A stretch of DNA of 64,000 nucleotides. It comes from Mytilisepta virgata. Its lineage: Eukaryota > Mollusca > Bivalvia > Mytilida > Mytilidae. Positions within the stretch are counted from its first letter, which is position 1. Every line of letters begins with the position of its first letter. A program made the translations under genes and the position numbers. The notes under the pieces are model-generated. The model saw nothing but the letters and a program-made list of their open reading frames with translations. It was not told the origin of the DNA and searched no databases. This document shows, one piece after another, positions 25,001 through 36,700 of the stretch. The DNA lies in contig CM051519.1 in assembly GCA_028015205.1 (NCBI GenBank), positions 40,343,979 to 40,407,978 on the forward strand, written 5' to 3'.

Positions 25001-27253
25001 AATTACCCCTTTTTTATCTTTAATTTTGGACCCCAATTTGAACCAACTTGAAAACTGGGCCCATAATAACAAAACTAAGTACAAATCTGAAATGAGAAAA
25101 AAATTTTCCCCACCCCCCGCCAATTTAATATTTACCCCATAAATTTTGACACCCCCCCCCCCACTTTCCCTTTTTCAAAAAAAAAATCTTTCCCTCAAGA
25201 TAATGTCATAATCCCTATTCAAAATTATCATGAAGTTTGCAAACATAATTAAACACTTAAATACATCATTGAAGTCTTAAAATAAAAAATGACATATGGC
25301 TAAAATTAATATTAATTCATAGTAAGTTCTAAAAATAAATTGACAGCTATAAATCACCCCAAAAACAATCAACATTTCTTTATACATAATTGAATCATAC
25401 ACAATATTTTACTTTAAATGTGTTTGGAATGTGTTTGGATTACCTTCCTTAGCCCACCAAGCTAATATCATAGATTTCTATTTATTTATACTACAGTTAT
25501 TGTGCAAAAACCAAGAAAAATGCTTATTTGGGCCCTTTTTTAGCCCCTAATTCCTAAACTGTTGGGATCAAAACTCCAAAAAATGATCATAAACCTTGTG
25601 TTAAAATTTCATAGATTTCTATTTACTTATACTAGACTTATTGTGCGAAAACCAAGAAAAATGCTTATTGGACCCTTTTTTGGCCCCTAATTCTTAAACT
25701 TTTGGGACCAAAACTCCCAAAAACAATCCCAACCTTCCTTTTGTGGTCATAAACCTTGTGTTTAAATTTCGTAGATTTCTATTAACTTATACTACATTTA
25801 TAGTGCGAAAACCAAATGTCTACAGACTCCGACGGACGACGGACGACGACGACGACGACGACGCCAACGTCATACCAATATACGACCGCAAAAATTTTGC
25901 GGTCGTATAAAAAGTGGATCACATATTTTTAAGAAAAGTTCATTGTTGATGAATTTCAATGAAATACTGATAAAATTACCACAAGATTATTTGTATCCCA
26001 GACTTTGAGCAGTTTGTCTGTACCACTTGTAGTAAATATTCCTGTATCCAGTGGATACCAGCACACTGACTGTATACTGGAATTGTGACGATATCTGTTG
26101 TTTTTGTCGACTTTACATACCACTTGACATGTGTACTTCACATTACCAGTGAAATTTAGTATGTCATGAATGGAAGCAGTGCCATCTGAGAAACCTGACA
26201 AAAGACTGAAAAAACAGAAATTAAATTTCAAAAGTTAAAATGTAGGATTTAAATGGTGTTAGAGGAATTCAAACTACAGACTAGTACAATTAAAGCGCAC
26301 ATAAATAAAAACACAGAAATATCAAGTCAAACAAAGACCTGCAAATGACTATTTTATTTTACTTCTGAAATTGTAAGCAAGCATATTAAGCTCTTTAGTG
26401 GAGTGTGGAATATTAATTCAAGATTACTAAGCAATCTGAAAACTTCTGTCAACTTGAATTGGCAGTTCCAATGATAATGTTAACGTTGTGTTGCAGGTAC
26501 ATATAATATAAATAAGAGAAATCTTGATTAACCTATCTTTGTAAAGTTATTGAAACAACATCTTTATCAATAAATTTCTTCTGAAAAAGAAGTAAAAAGA
26601 TTTCTTCAGTTCATATTCAAAATTCTCCATAACCATCTACTCATAAAAATACCTTTATCCCCCATAATGCTTCTCAATAAATAAATAAAGATATCATATG
26701 TTTTGCTCAAATACCAAGTACAAATGTATCATGTTTCATTTTAGAATTTCCTGAGTCTATGATCATGGAGGTTTTCTTGGTAAGATTTCATTCCGATAAA
26801 TCCAAAACAATATTTTAAAATATTGATGAATCCCAAAACTGGATTAATCCTAAATTTAGGAAATTTGTTGTGTCCAAGCCAAACAATTGCTTTCATTTCA
26901 GTGTCTGCCAAGTTCTAGGGAAAATGTTCTTCAAGTTTGAGCTGATCCTATTTTTCAATTCAATTTTATTTTAATATAATATTAAATATTTTATGCACTA
27001 TGAATTAATTAAGGTATCAGCCCAATATTCGGTCTATTTCAAATATTTAAGTCAACAAGACTCACTATCGTGATTCAACAATGTCGATGTCTATAGAATT
27101 AACAGCTCCTTGGTTCACCATTTTTACATCTCTGTGTCTGCTGAGTTCTAGGGAAAATGTTCTTCTTGTTGATTCAGCTCTTCTTAAATTAAGTGGATCA
27201 AGCAAACCTTGTTCTCTTTCACACAGAAACTTCAGCATCCTTTCATCTAACAA
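19047..27253 (-). CDS. ERCC8: ERCC8/CSA WD40 repair protein, 5 exons, 410 aa
   Basis: Exons in transcript order are 27253-27066, 26205-25980, 22886-22669, 22076-21976 and 19546-19047. They join in frame as 1233 bases including TAA. The protein follows vertebrate CSA (396 aa) from end to end: LRRAESTRR near the N-terminus, YPLDTGIFTTSGTDKLLKVWD, HDLSPVATKHCLIAVG, LDQYNGK, NGLTFTSDGLHL, and an acidic WSSDEDD end. CSA is the seven-bladed WD40 substrate receptor of the CUL4-DDB1 ubiquitin ligase, which acts on stalled RNA polymerase II and CSB during transcription-coupled nucleotide excision repair in the nucleus. All junctions are GT-AG, but the intron 4 donor (GTTGGT) is weak. There are fewer introns than in the human gene. 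Introns 2 and 4 contain two copies of one mobile element. The gene is divergent from RCL1. Confidence 0.95.
19613..20976 (+). mobile_element. TACGACCGC-palindrome element, copy 1 (ERCC8 intron)
   Basis: Starts with taaaatgctccgctgggcgc, has a second landmark gatacgaccgcagaggtcg, and ends in a perfect 31-base palindrome at 20945-20975 (15-base arms around one base, TATACGACCGC at its start). The last 80 bases include a (GAC)n tract at about 20898-20932. The same beginning and end recur at 24125 and 25909. The interior has AT-rich and C-run segments plus a duplicated 'ccaagaaaaatgcttat.tgggccc' block. No coding potential. It is antisense to ERCC8. It is interrupted by a SINE at 19722-20045. Confidence 0.8.
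19722..20045 (-). mobile_element. SINE-like insertion with 10-bp target duplication
   Basis: A 324-base insertion interrupts copy 1 of the palindrome element. It is flanked by the direct repeat CTGAATTTGG at 19712-19721 and 20046-20055, which occurs once in the uninterrupted copy near 24225. On the minus strand the insert ends in GTTAAGCAACAATCAATCAATCAA, a short-repeat tail typical of retroposons. Its head near 20045 (TCTCGTTGGGGGGGTTGTC) is not obviously tRNA-like. The clean empty site makes this insertion well supported. Confidence 0.85.
24125..25910 (+). mobile_element. TACGACCGC-palindrome element, copy 2 (ERCC8 intron)
   Basis: Same left end (taaaatgctccgctgggcgc) and same 31-base terminal palindrome (25879-25909) as copy 1, in the same orientation. 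It lacks the SINE insertion and has extra AT-rich interior sequence around 24370-25400. It lies in the intron between ERCC8 exons 2 and 3. Two full copies about 4.5 kb apart indicate independent insertions or a segmental duplication. Confidence 0.8.
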
Positions 27254-27723
27254 TCATAGAAACCGAGTTTCCTATTTCTATTTTAAACGTCTATTCTGCC
27301 GGTCACAATGAATTATCATGAATAAAGGAAAGTATTAACACATTGATATTTCAGTTCTGTTCAAATAGAAATATTGTTGACACTGCTTTTTCTATTTGTT
27401 TACAATACGAATAACTCTAAAATGAGGTTTGAACTCTGCGAAATATAATATTTATTTATAAAAAGAAAAGAACAATTTTAATTAACTCATAAAATGACAC
27501 ATTCTTTAAATGTTTTAATTCGCTATTCCAGATATATATATCGCGAAAAGTGAGCTAAAATTCCAAATATATTTCATGGAATAATTTTCTTTTCAGCGGG
27601 ACGTAGTACTTAATTTTAAATAATTTTAAAATCTCCATTGCGCTTTAATATTACATTAATTTTCCTTTTCGTCAGCAGACTAAATTTGACGTTGAAGAAA
27701 AGAAACAATTTGTGAAATCCAGC
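27254..27723. promoter_or_regulatory. Shared divergent promoter region, ERCC8/RCL1
   Basis: Only 470 bases separate the two start codons, which point away from each other. Both transcription starts and both promoters must lie here unless upstream untranslated exons exist. An AT-rich core (gatatatatatcgcg near 27530-27544) is present, but no consensus element can be assigned with confidence. Both genes are broadly expressed housekeeping types, which fits a bidirectional promoter. Confidence 0.6.
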
Positions 27724-30700
27724 ATGGCCAAAAATACTTTAACATATGAAGGATGTAATTATTTACGTCAGAGACTAATTTTAGCAACACTTAGCGGAAA
27801 ATCGGTCAAAATAAAGAAAATTCGCTCCAGGGATGATGATCCTGGATTAAAAGGTATCCTGTCTCAATGTCCTTTATTTATCTTCTGCAGGACAACTCGC
27901 AACTCGCCTACCACCTACACTGGCTACAGACTACATTTGTACTCGCACCCTTTTCAACCAACTCGCCTCCACTTTCGAGACCCCCTCCCCTCACTTCGAA
28001 ACACTTTTTAAAACTTGCCCCCATCAGAGATTGGTGAACCGTTTCCATCTAAGCTACAATAATGTAGCTCCTGTGACAAGTTTCGACTCGGCGGAGCTAC
28101 AAATTAAAGCGATCCCATTACTTGTAATGGAGCAGCTGGATGTGATTCACACCCGGGAGCTTTAGGCATATTTCCACCTGTTTTGGTTCAAAAACTGTAA
28201 AAATATTATATTTCTATCATTATCAGTCCACTGTTCTCCCCAAGCCTAAATAGCGTTGTGGTACCGTGGTCGTATATTTCTCGGCCGCGTTGCTATCATG
28301 ATCGCCACGGTGCTATAAATTTCGACCGCGGTGGTATAAAAATCGTCGGTTCACATTTCTCCCAAGCTGGTATATTTGTTTTCCGGTACACCGGTAAACA
28401 CGTGCTCAACAATTTAACTGTTTCCTGTTGAGTTATGACAAACGAATCGTATGTACCAGGTGTCCAGTTGATTATCATGGTATCTCAACGGATTTAAATT
28501 CGTTTACGATGATGCTACAAATTAATTTAATTAAAAGTGTAATGTTGACGTTGAGAATTGTTTTATTCAAAGACCAGGCTGGTGATATTCAGTTAAATCA
28601 CGCGTGTCGACGTTGTTTCCATAATAGTTAGGTCAAGGACATTGAAAAGTCGTAAAGATGTCTTAAAAAGTTTCTCATCAGCTGTTCATATTGAGTTGGT
28701 ATTTAAGAGAACTCAGAAGTGTCAGAACCAAAATGCAAAATGATGGAGAACAACAACAGATAATTCCTTATGTCGAGGGGTTAACAAGACTGGATAAAAA
28801 AAATCCAAGAACTGATAACGCCGATATCGACAATTTCCATGTCCATGACCAAAGTACTTTATGACTTTTGTAAAACCCCTTTAGCTTCCAAAGTTAGGCA
28901 ATTAGATAGACCCTGAATGGCAGAAAGTATATATATGGCTCATCTTTACACAGTAAAAGCAAGGAAAGCTGTTTAAATGGTGCATACAATTTAACATGAA
29001 ATCAAACAAAGGCTCTTGAATCTTTACAAGCCAACCGTGTACTTAGCTAGTAAAGCTTACTCTGAAATTAAAAAAAAACACAGATCCACCAAGAAGCAAA
29101 AAGTGTTGGCCACCTCTTTATTAGCTTAGGTTGACATATAGCTTGGCTTTTCAGCATGTGTAAAGACATTTGGTCAAATGTAAAAACACAACAATTACAC
29201 AAATGAGTTTTAGTATGTTGTGTTGATCTCTGTTAACATACCTCATGTATATATCATACTGACACTGCCACATTGCATTTAGTAGTAACCCCCCCCCCCC
29301 CAACCCCCCCCCCCTTTGTTGACTAAACATATTTTGTGACGTGTGACGTTCAAGATCATTTCCTTCGAGGTTACAACTGTGCTATCCAAAATTTCTGGGG
29401 AGAACACTGCAGTCAAAATAAAGCAACATATCATCACCTAACGAGAGATTTCCAATCTAGAAATCTGGCATTCAAAATGTTCATCCATGATTTGAATTTT
29501 ATTTTCTTTTCAAGTCCCGGGTGGGTTCTCAATAAAGTCATGTTCCAAATAAGGAAGTTTCCATAGATTAAATGCTACTACAATATCCATTTAAGGTCAG
29601 GCCACGCCCCCTGCGATCTCGTGATATATGTCACGGCAGAAAGAAACCATTTTGAAACTGACAAAATAACCAAATCTGCAAAACAATGATTTTGACATTA
29701 ATAATGAAGTCATTTTACATTTAAGGGGGTACCCAACACTTTGACTGAAATAGATTTGGCTCGTTTAATTTTCATAAAATTTTGAAGAAATATTAACTTA
29801 TTGCCTTACGTAAAAGTTTTTTTTGCCTTATTACGAGTAATGGGACCGCTTTATAGCTCCAACGAGTCAAAATTTATCACAGGAACTACATTATTGTAGC
29901 TATGTTTCCATGTCAACTGGTACCTTTTCCAACTTATACCCTATTTTTACCCTTATATTTACCAACTCATACCTTCACTATTCTACCTATTAATAGTACA
30001 TAATGTAACCAACTCGTACCTTTTTTCCAATTACACTTTACTTCTACCAATAACAAAGTCTAATTGTCCAACGCGATGGAGGGACCTAGTAATGGTCTGC
30101 GTCCATCCGTCACAGTTATTTGTCTTATCAACTCCTCTGAGACCGCTGATTGGATTTCATTTAAATTTTGTGGGATTGTTAGTCACCACATGTACTTGAT
30201 TCGACAAATTTTATGGGAGTTATGTGACTTTATTGTTTTTTTGTATCTGACACTACAGGAACACTTTGTGACCACAAATTTTTATTTGTGTTGTACTGCA
30301 ATTTTTTTTATTATGGGTTGACATCTATACTGTGACGTCATTTCAATAATACTCATTTTGTATATCTTGTGGGGCTTCGACTTTTTTCTGCAGCGGGGGA
30401 CATATGGCTACATGAAGCAATCTTGTTTATTTGAATTTTATTCGGAACTATTTGAAATAACCTGATCTGAGAAGTATTTTTGAGGAAATATAGTATTCTT
30501 TGCAATTATCTTTTATATTAAATGACTTTTTAAGTTTGATAGCAAGCCTTATAATAATATGTTATAATACATCATTTTCCATGAATGTTTGTTTACATTG
30601 AAACATAAAGTGATATCACAATCCCTGTAGAATAGAAACTTTATGTTTTCATGCTTATTTATTTTCATGACTAATAAATTACCTTATAAAATTACTATTA

Positions 30701-33700
30701 TTATCTCAGAGTATAATTGCAATTTTGTCTAGAGTGTGGTCAGTCAATTGTTCTATCAAGTGTAAAAAACCTTACACATGTAGTACCACATGCTTATGCG
30801 AATTATTGATTATCATGTATTTCTTGACTTTGAAACAATTTGGTTAATTAGCCTGAAGTAAACTGTTCAATTATCATACAAAATATAAAACTTACAAATG
30901 ATTTTCCTTAGTCATCATTGCAAAATGTTTTTCACTTAGGTTGCAGATTTTTTTTTCAAAATAGATTGAAAAAATTTGTCACCAGATCTAGAAGTGTAAA
31001 ATTCTGTCATGAGACTGGATAAAAAATCACATTTTGCAACATTATTGAAGCCCAGCGTGGCCCCTGTTTGTGATGTTAATGAGCTTATGGATGTCGTACT
31101 GACAAGCAAAATGTCATGTAAAAATTTAAGCACTGCTTCCAAAAAATATTTCCACTATAAGAAAACCTCAAATTTTTGTTTATCCTCCCAAAAAATATCT
31201 GAAATTTTATATCTCACAAAAGTTGTGTACTGCCAACCATTCATTGGTGGAAACCCATACCCAGTCGGGCTTAAGTGGAAGCAAAGTTGAAGTGCGACCA
31301 GCCATGGGTTTCCGACGATGCCAACCATTGTAAATTTGTCTTTCTTGTTGATGTAATGTTTTTAACTGTACTATGGCCTAATTAGGTTTATATTTATTTG
31401 TACTGTACATGTATTTTCTTCTTAATAATTATAACCAGATAGAAGCCCAAAATATTTAGAGATACATGTATAAACCTGATATTTTTCCAAATGTTTCAAG
31501 TCTTAATACTGTGGAATGTTGTTTTTCTTTTCTTTACAGAATTTGAAGCTAGTTTTATACGTCTGATTGACAAGGTGACCAATGGATCAAAAATTGTTAT
31601 TAGTGAAACAGGTTTGTAATCATAAATGTACAATTAAACTTTTTGTACTGATGACAGATGCTCATGGATCCTGTAAAATTAAATTAAAAAATATTTAATA
31701 ATGACATTCTACCAATTTTGCTACTTTTGAAAATTATTAAATCATCAAAAAGAAATTTTTTTAAGACTTGATTTTACCACAAAAAGTCTGTTTGCAGATT
31801 TGGATTTTTATTCATTCATGAAAACAATGAGATAAATCAAAATTTTTTCAGGTACCAGTCTACTGTACCAGCCTGGTTTACTGGTAGGAGGTAAAATTGA
31901 CCATGACTGTAATCCACAGAGAGGGATTGGTTATTTCCTGGAGGCATTAATATGTCTGGCACCTTTTACAAAAACACCACTCAGAGTTACATTACATGGA
32001 GTAACTAATGACCAAACAGATCCCTCTGTAAGACTTATGTGGTATATCACTGTACTGTAGACAAGAATCAGCCCAAAGAAATCAATAAGACTGCATTGCA
32101 AAACTCTTCTTCTCAATGTTTTAAGATTTTAGTTTTTAAACAGGCTATTCTGGATTTTTCTACATACATAGAATAGAGAATGGAAACGGGGAATGTGTCA
32201 AAGAGACAACGACTTGACCAAAGAGCAGAAAACAGCTCAAGGCTACCAATGGGTCTTCAACGCAGCAAGAAAATCCCGCATGGGAGGCGGGCTTCAGCTG
32301 GCCCCTAAACAATAATGTATACTAGTTCAGCAAAATGGACGGCACACTAAACTCCGAAACATAAAAAGGAACCAAATTAAAAAAACACACAAGACTAACA
32401 AAGGCTAGAGGTTCCTGACTTGCGACAGGAGCAAAATGGTATATCATGAATAAAATACATTGTAATTACAAATACATGATTTTGCTGGTCAGGTGAATTG
32501 AGAGGTTATAATTATATAATAAGGGTTTCTGCATATCAATACACGTATCATAAAATTTCAACTTTATCAATAAATGAGCATAGGCATTGAGTAAAAATCT
32601 TCATATTTTGTCATGCATTTTAATATTTTACATTATTTGTGTGAAGATAATCTGTCAGTGAATTTTATTGGACTATTAGCAAACATTCTTTTACTCAAAT
32701 CTAAAGGTTTTTATTTTGCTTCAAGCTGATCAAAAAGGATCTTGTTATATTTGGGTCAACACTGGTTAACTTATATAAAGGTCAGATCAAATCTTTTGCA
32801 TATATAGTTGTGCAATACTGAAGGCGATGCAGATCGATATAGGTATTTGAAAATGAGATGAGTGTTCATATAGTCAAAGCATTGAAAAAAACATTCCAAA
32901 TGTGTTTATATGTATTCAATTCTTAGATAGCAGTTTAAATTTATGACTCATCAGCGTTGGTCAAGGCCTTAGATGTCAAAGAATGCAAACAACAGTTTCG
33001 TATAAAATTCCAGTGATTTTTCCCTAAATATATTATGTCATAGGTATGGAATTCCCTCTATTTATAAGTTCTAGATACTGATTTCTGATTGTTTTTTGGT
33101 TTCATTATTTAAATTAGAGTCTTGGCTTTATTTAAAGTTTAAAAAAAATGCATGAAATGTAAAAAAGTAATTATTTTCAGAAAAGTTTTATTAATAGGAG
33201 ACTACTCTGAAAACATCCAAAAATAGTGTAGGTGAAAACACAACATTTTTATACCACTTCATGTAGCAATTTTAAAAGGCGTCGAATGTACACGGAAACT
33301 ACATGTGCTGAAACCAGTTGAATGTGTACTTTGGAAAACACATATACTCAGTTCTCTAAATTACGCAGGAATCTTTGCTAGGATGCTCTGAGGTTTTATT
33401 AATAGGAGACTACTCTGAAAACATCCAAAAATAGTGTAGGTGAAAACACAACATTTTTATACCACTTCATGTAGCAATTTTAAAAGGCGTCGAATGTACA
33501 CTGAAACTACATGTGCTGAAACCAGTTGAATGTGTACTTTGGAAAACACATATACTCAGTTCTCTAAATTACGCAGGAATCTTTGCTAGGATGCTCTGAG
33601 GTTGGTCTGTTTTTGAAATATTTGAAGGGGGAGGCCTATTTTTTGTCAGTTATCTTTCTGTAATTGTAAAACTTTGGAAAGGAATTCCTTAAAAATACTT

Positions 33701-36700
33701 ATATACAGTGAAAGCTTGAAGAAATATGTTTTATTTGATATATGGTTGTCTATGGTTATATGATACAGCCAATTGTCCAGCTATCAATCTTTTGAGTATG
33801 TTCCTTCAATTCATGACATCATGAAAAGTTCTAAGAAAAACTGTTGTGTTCACTCCGAAGAACCAAAACAATAACCCAAAATGTTAAAAAGCAAATTCAA
33901 AAGACCAAAATGGTAAGCCAAAACCATGTAAGGACAGGCTATGCACGAGGGAGATGCTCCTCAGTTTTTACAAAATTAAACATATTTGTAACTAAATTTC
34001 AAGTATAAATTTTTTGGGCTACTATCAAAATACTAGCAACTGAGCTGGGGATACCCTTGGGGACTTTGAGTCCAGAAGCAGAGGTATCAACACAGTGGTA
34101 TTAAATTCTTTGATACAAATTTTGATGCACAAGTTGTGCACATTTCATCGATTTACGACTCAGTATTGATAAATAATATATCTTTTGTTTTTATTAGGTT
34201 GATCTTATAAAAATGTCAACTTTACCAGTTTTAAAGAGATTCCTTGGTACAGATGAATTTCTGGAATTAAAGGTATGATTGATAAATAAAATTGCTGTTA
34301 CTTATAAGTAATGCAAATCTAAAACTGAAACAATATCTGATTCTTTATACCGGTACTGTATCCTTGAAATCATGTGGTATATCTAAAAAAAATAATTAAA
34401 AAACTGTTAGCATGCAAATTGCTTGATTTAGTCTGATTTAATAACTGGTATTGCCTTTTGAATGCTTGAATATGTCAAATATTTCATTAAGAATCCAGAG
34501 TCTAAAGTATGTGAAATCTCTTTTAATCTGCCAAGAAAGTTGAGAGAAATAGGTAAATGTATAAGGAAGGAATGAATAACTTATTCATTGTTTGAAAACC
34601 TTTTTTTATACTGGATATAAATATTAAACATTGAAATTGATTTATCATTTAACCATGAGATCCAAAAAGTTCATTCTTAACTAAAACGATTGGTTAGTCT
34701 AATTTTGTTCAGGAATATCTTACAAAGATATATGTACATATTTTGTCTAAGAAAAATTTAACGTATAATTTAAAACGTAGAAATTTCTTCTCTTAAGCTA
34801 ATTTATTATGTCCCAGTGTTGCACAAGATACACACTACCTTAATTATTCACTTGTAGACTATAGTAGAATTTTTTTTAGCTTGAATCCAAATTACACAGA
34901 TACCAGAAAGTCTGTTTATATGTTATTTTCTATCAATAACTTGACACACATATTTTTCAGGGTAATTTGGATGTTTCCTCTGAATGAAAAAAATTACACT
35001 TTATTAAGTATACACTGATTGTAATATATTTACTTTTTTATAAGATAATAAAACGAGGAGCTGCCCCAGAAGGTGGTGGTGAGATATTCTTCAGTTGTCC
35101 TTGTCGACAGAAATTGAGACCACTTCAGTATACAGATCCGGGAAAAATTAAACGCATCAGAGGTGTAGCGTATCCTTGATTGTAATAGTAAACAAAATTT
35201 TTAGCACTTGAAAATAGTAGAATTATTGCAGTTTACAGTTGAAAAAAATTGTAGACATGTCAATGTTTATATGTACTAAAACAAACTGTCTTCTCAAACA
35301 ACACAAATTATGATACAGCTTGCAATGAGGTGAAGGAGAAGAACTTTTTTGGATAGTCTTTTTTTTAACAGAAATTTGGAATTTGTCAAAACTAGCTGGA
35401 ATTTGGAATTTTCAATTGCTTTGACTAGGAAGATTTTAGTTCATTTATAAGGACTGGAGAAAGAATTCTTTATTTGATCCCCTACTATCACCTCTTTGAG
35501 GTACTATTTTTGATATATGAACCAAGACTTTGAATTATGTATATACAACAATAATGGCTTAGAATTTGCTTACGACATGCCTTCGTTTCATTATATTTGT
35601 TTATTTTAATAATCTTTTTATACAATGTACCTTAACAATTTATACAGATGGTCAGTAAGAGTTTCCCCCATAACCAATAACAGAATAGTGGAGTCTGCCA
35701 GGAGTATTTTAAATAATTTTATACCAGATATTTATATATATACTGATCATTTCAAAGGAAGCCAGTCAGGAAAGTAAGTATATTTTTTATTTCCTTTTAT
35801 TCAAATTCGTTTTATATCTCCCATATGACAATATGGAAGAAAAATTACAGATTGGGTTGGTAAACTTTTAAAATAGCAGCATAAATAATTTTAAACTTTG
35901 AAGAAATGTTTTTATTTGTAAATCATCAGATTCATTCACAAAGTGACAAAACTTAGAACTAATGCTAAATATACAAGATGTAAAGCCAAATTTGGATATC
36001 AGTAAATTTAAGCATGAATTTATCACTTTTTCATAGCAGATAAAATTTCTATATCCTCATTGGATAAAAGGAGATCATGTGTCATCTATTATTCAACAGT
36101 AATGCTTGTACTGGTCATTGTCCGGCTTCCTGTCTTGAATAGAAGACAAAGTCTGAAAATTCTTTTTAATATATTTTCAGAATAAGTGTCTGCACAAAAA
36201 ATTCATGGTTGCTTTAATGAAATAAACATAATAGTCACTTACACAGTGGGCATTATCGTGAAACTTAGACAGCCTTCTGGACAGTAGTATTGACTTCAAC
36301 ACCGATAATGCCCTCATCTGTTACTCAGGCTTATCTGTGTGTTGGTCAATACTACTGTCCCTTAGGTAGTCTATATTTCATGATAATGCCCTCTGTTTAG
36401 GTAACTATAATATAAAAATTACAGATGGATAAGATAGTTATGAAGGAATCATTAAAAATTAATTAATTTATGTTAGTTAATTTATAGGAAATATTTTTTT
36501 TGACAGATCTCCAGGATATGGTTTGACATTAGTAGCAGAAACAATAAACGGGACTTTCCTTGCAGCAGAAACAGCATCAAATCCAAAAGGTTCTGAGCCT
36601 TCAGTTCCAGAAGATATAGGAAAAGATGGAGCCAAGTTATTACTAGAAGAAATATATAGGGTCAGTCATAAATATATAGTGTACATATTTATTTCCATAT

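Larger units (their letters stand above)
28052..29901. mobile_element. Inverted-repeat pair, possible 1.85-kb non-autonomous transposon
   Basis: Bases 28052-28138 and 29830-29901 are inverted copies of about 75 bases with good but imperfect match. Each has AGCTACAATAATGTAG at its outer end and 'cccattac.cgtaat' at its inner end. They could be terminal repeats of one element in RCL1 intron 1, or two separate small elements in opposite orientation. No transposase frame lies between them. Confidence 0.5.

Noticed and set aside
31931..32116. Minus-strand frame opposite RCL1 exon 3
   Set aside because: Shadow of a well-supported coding exon.
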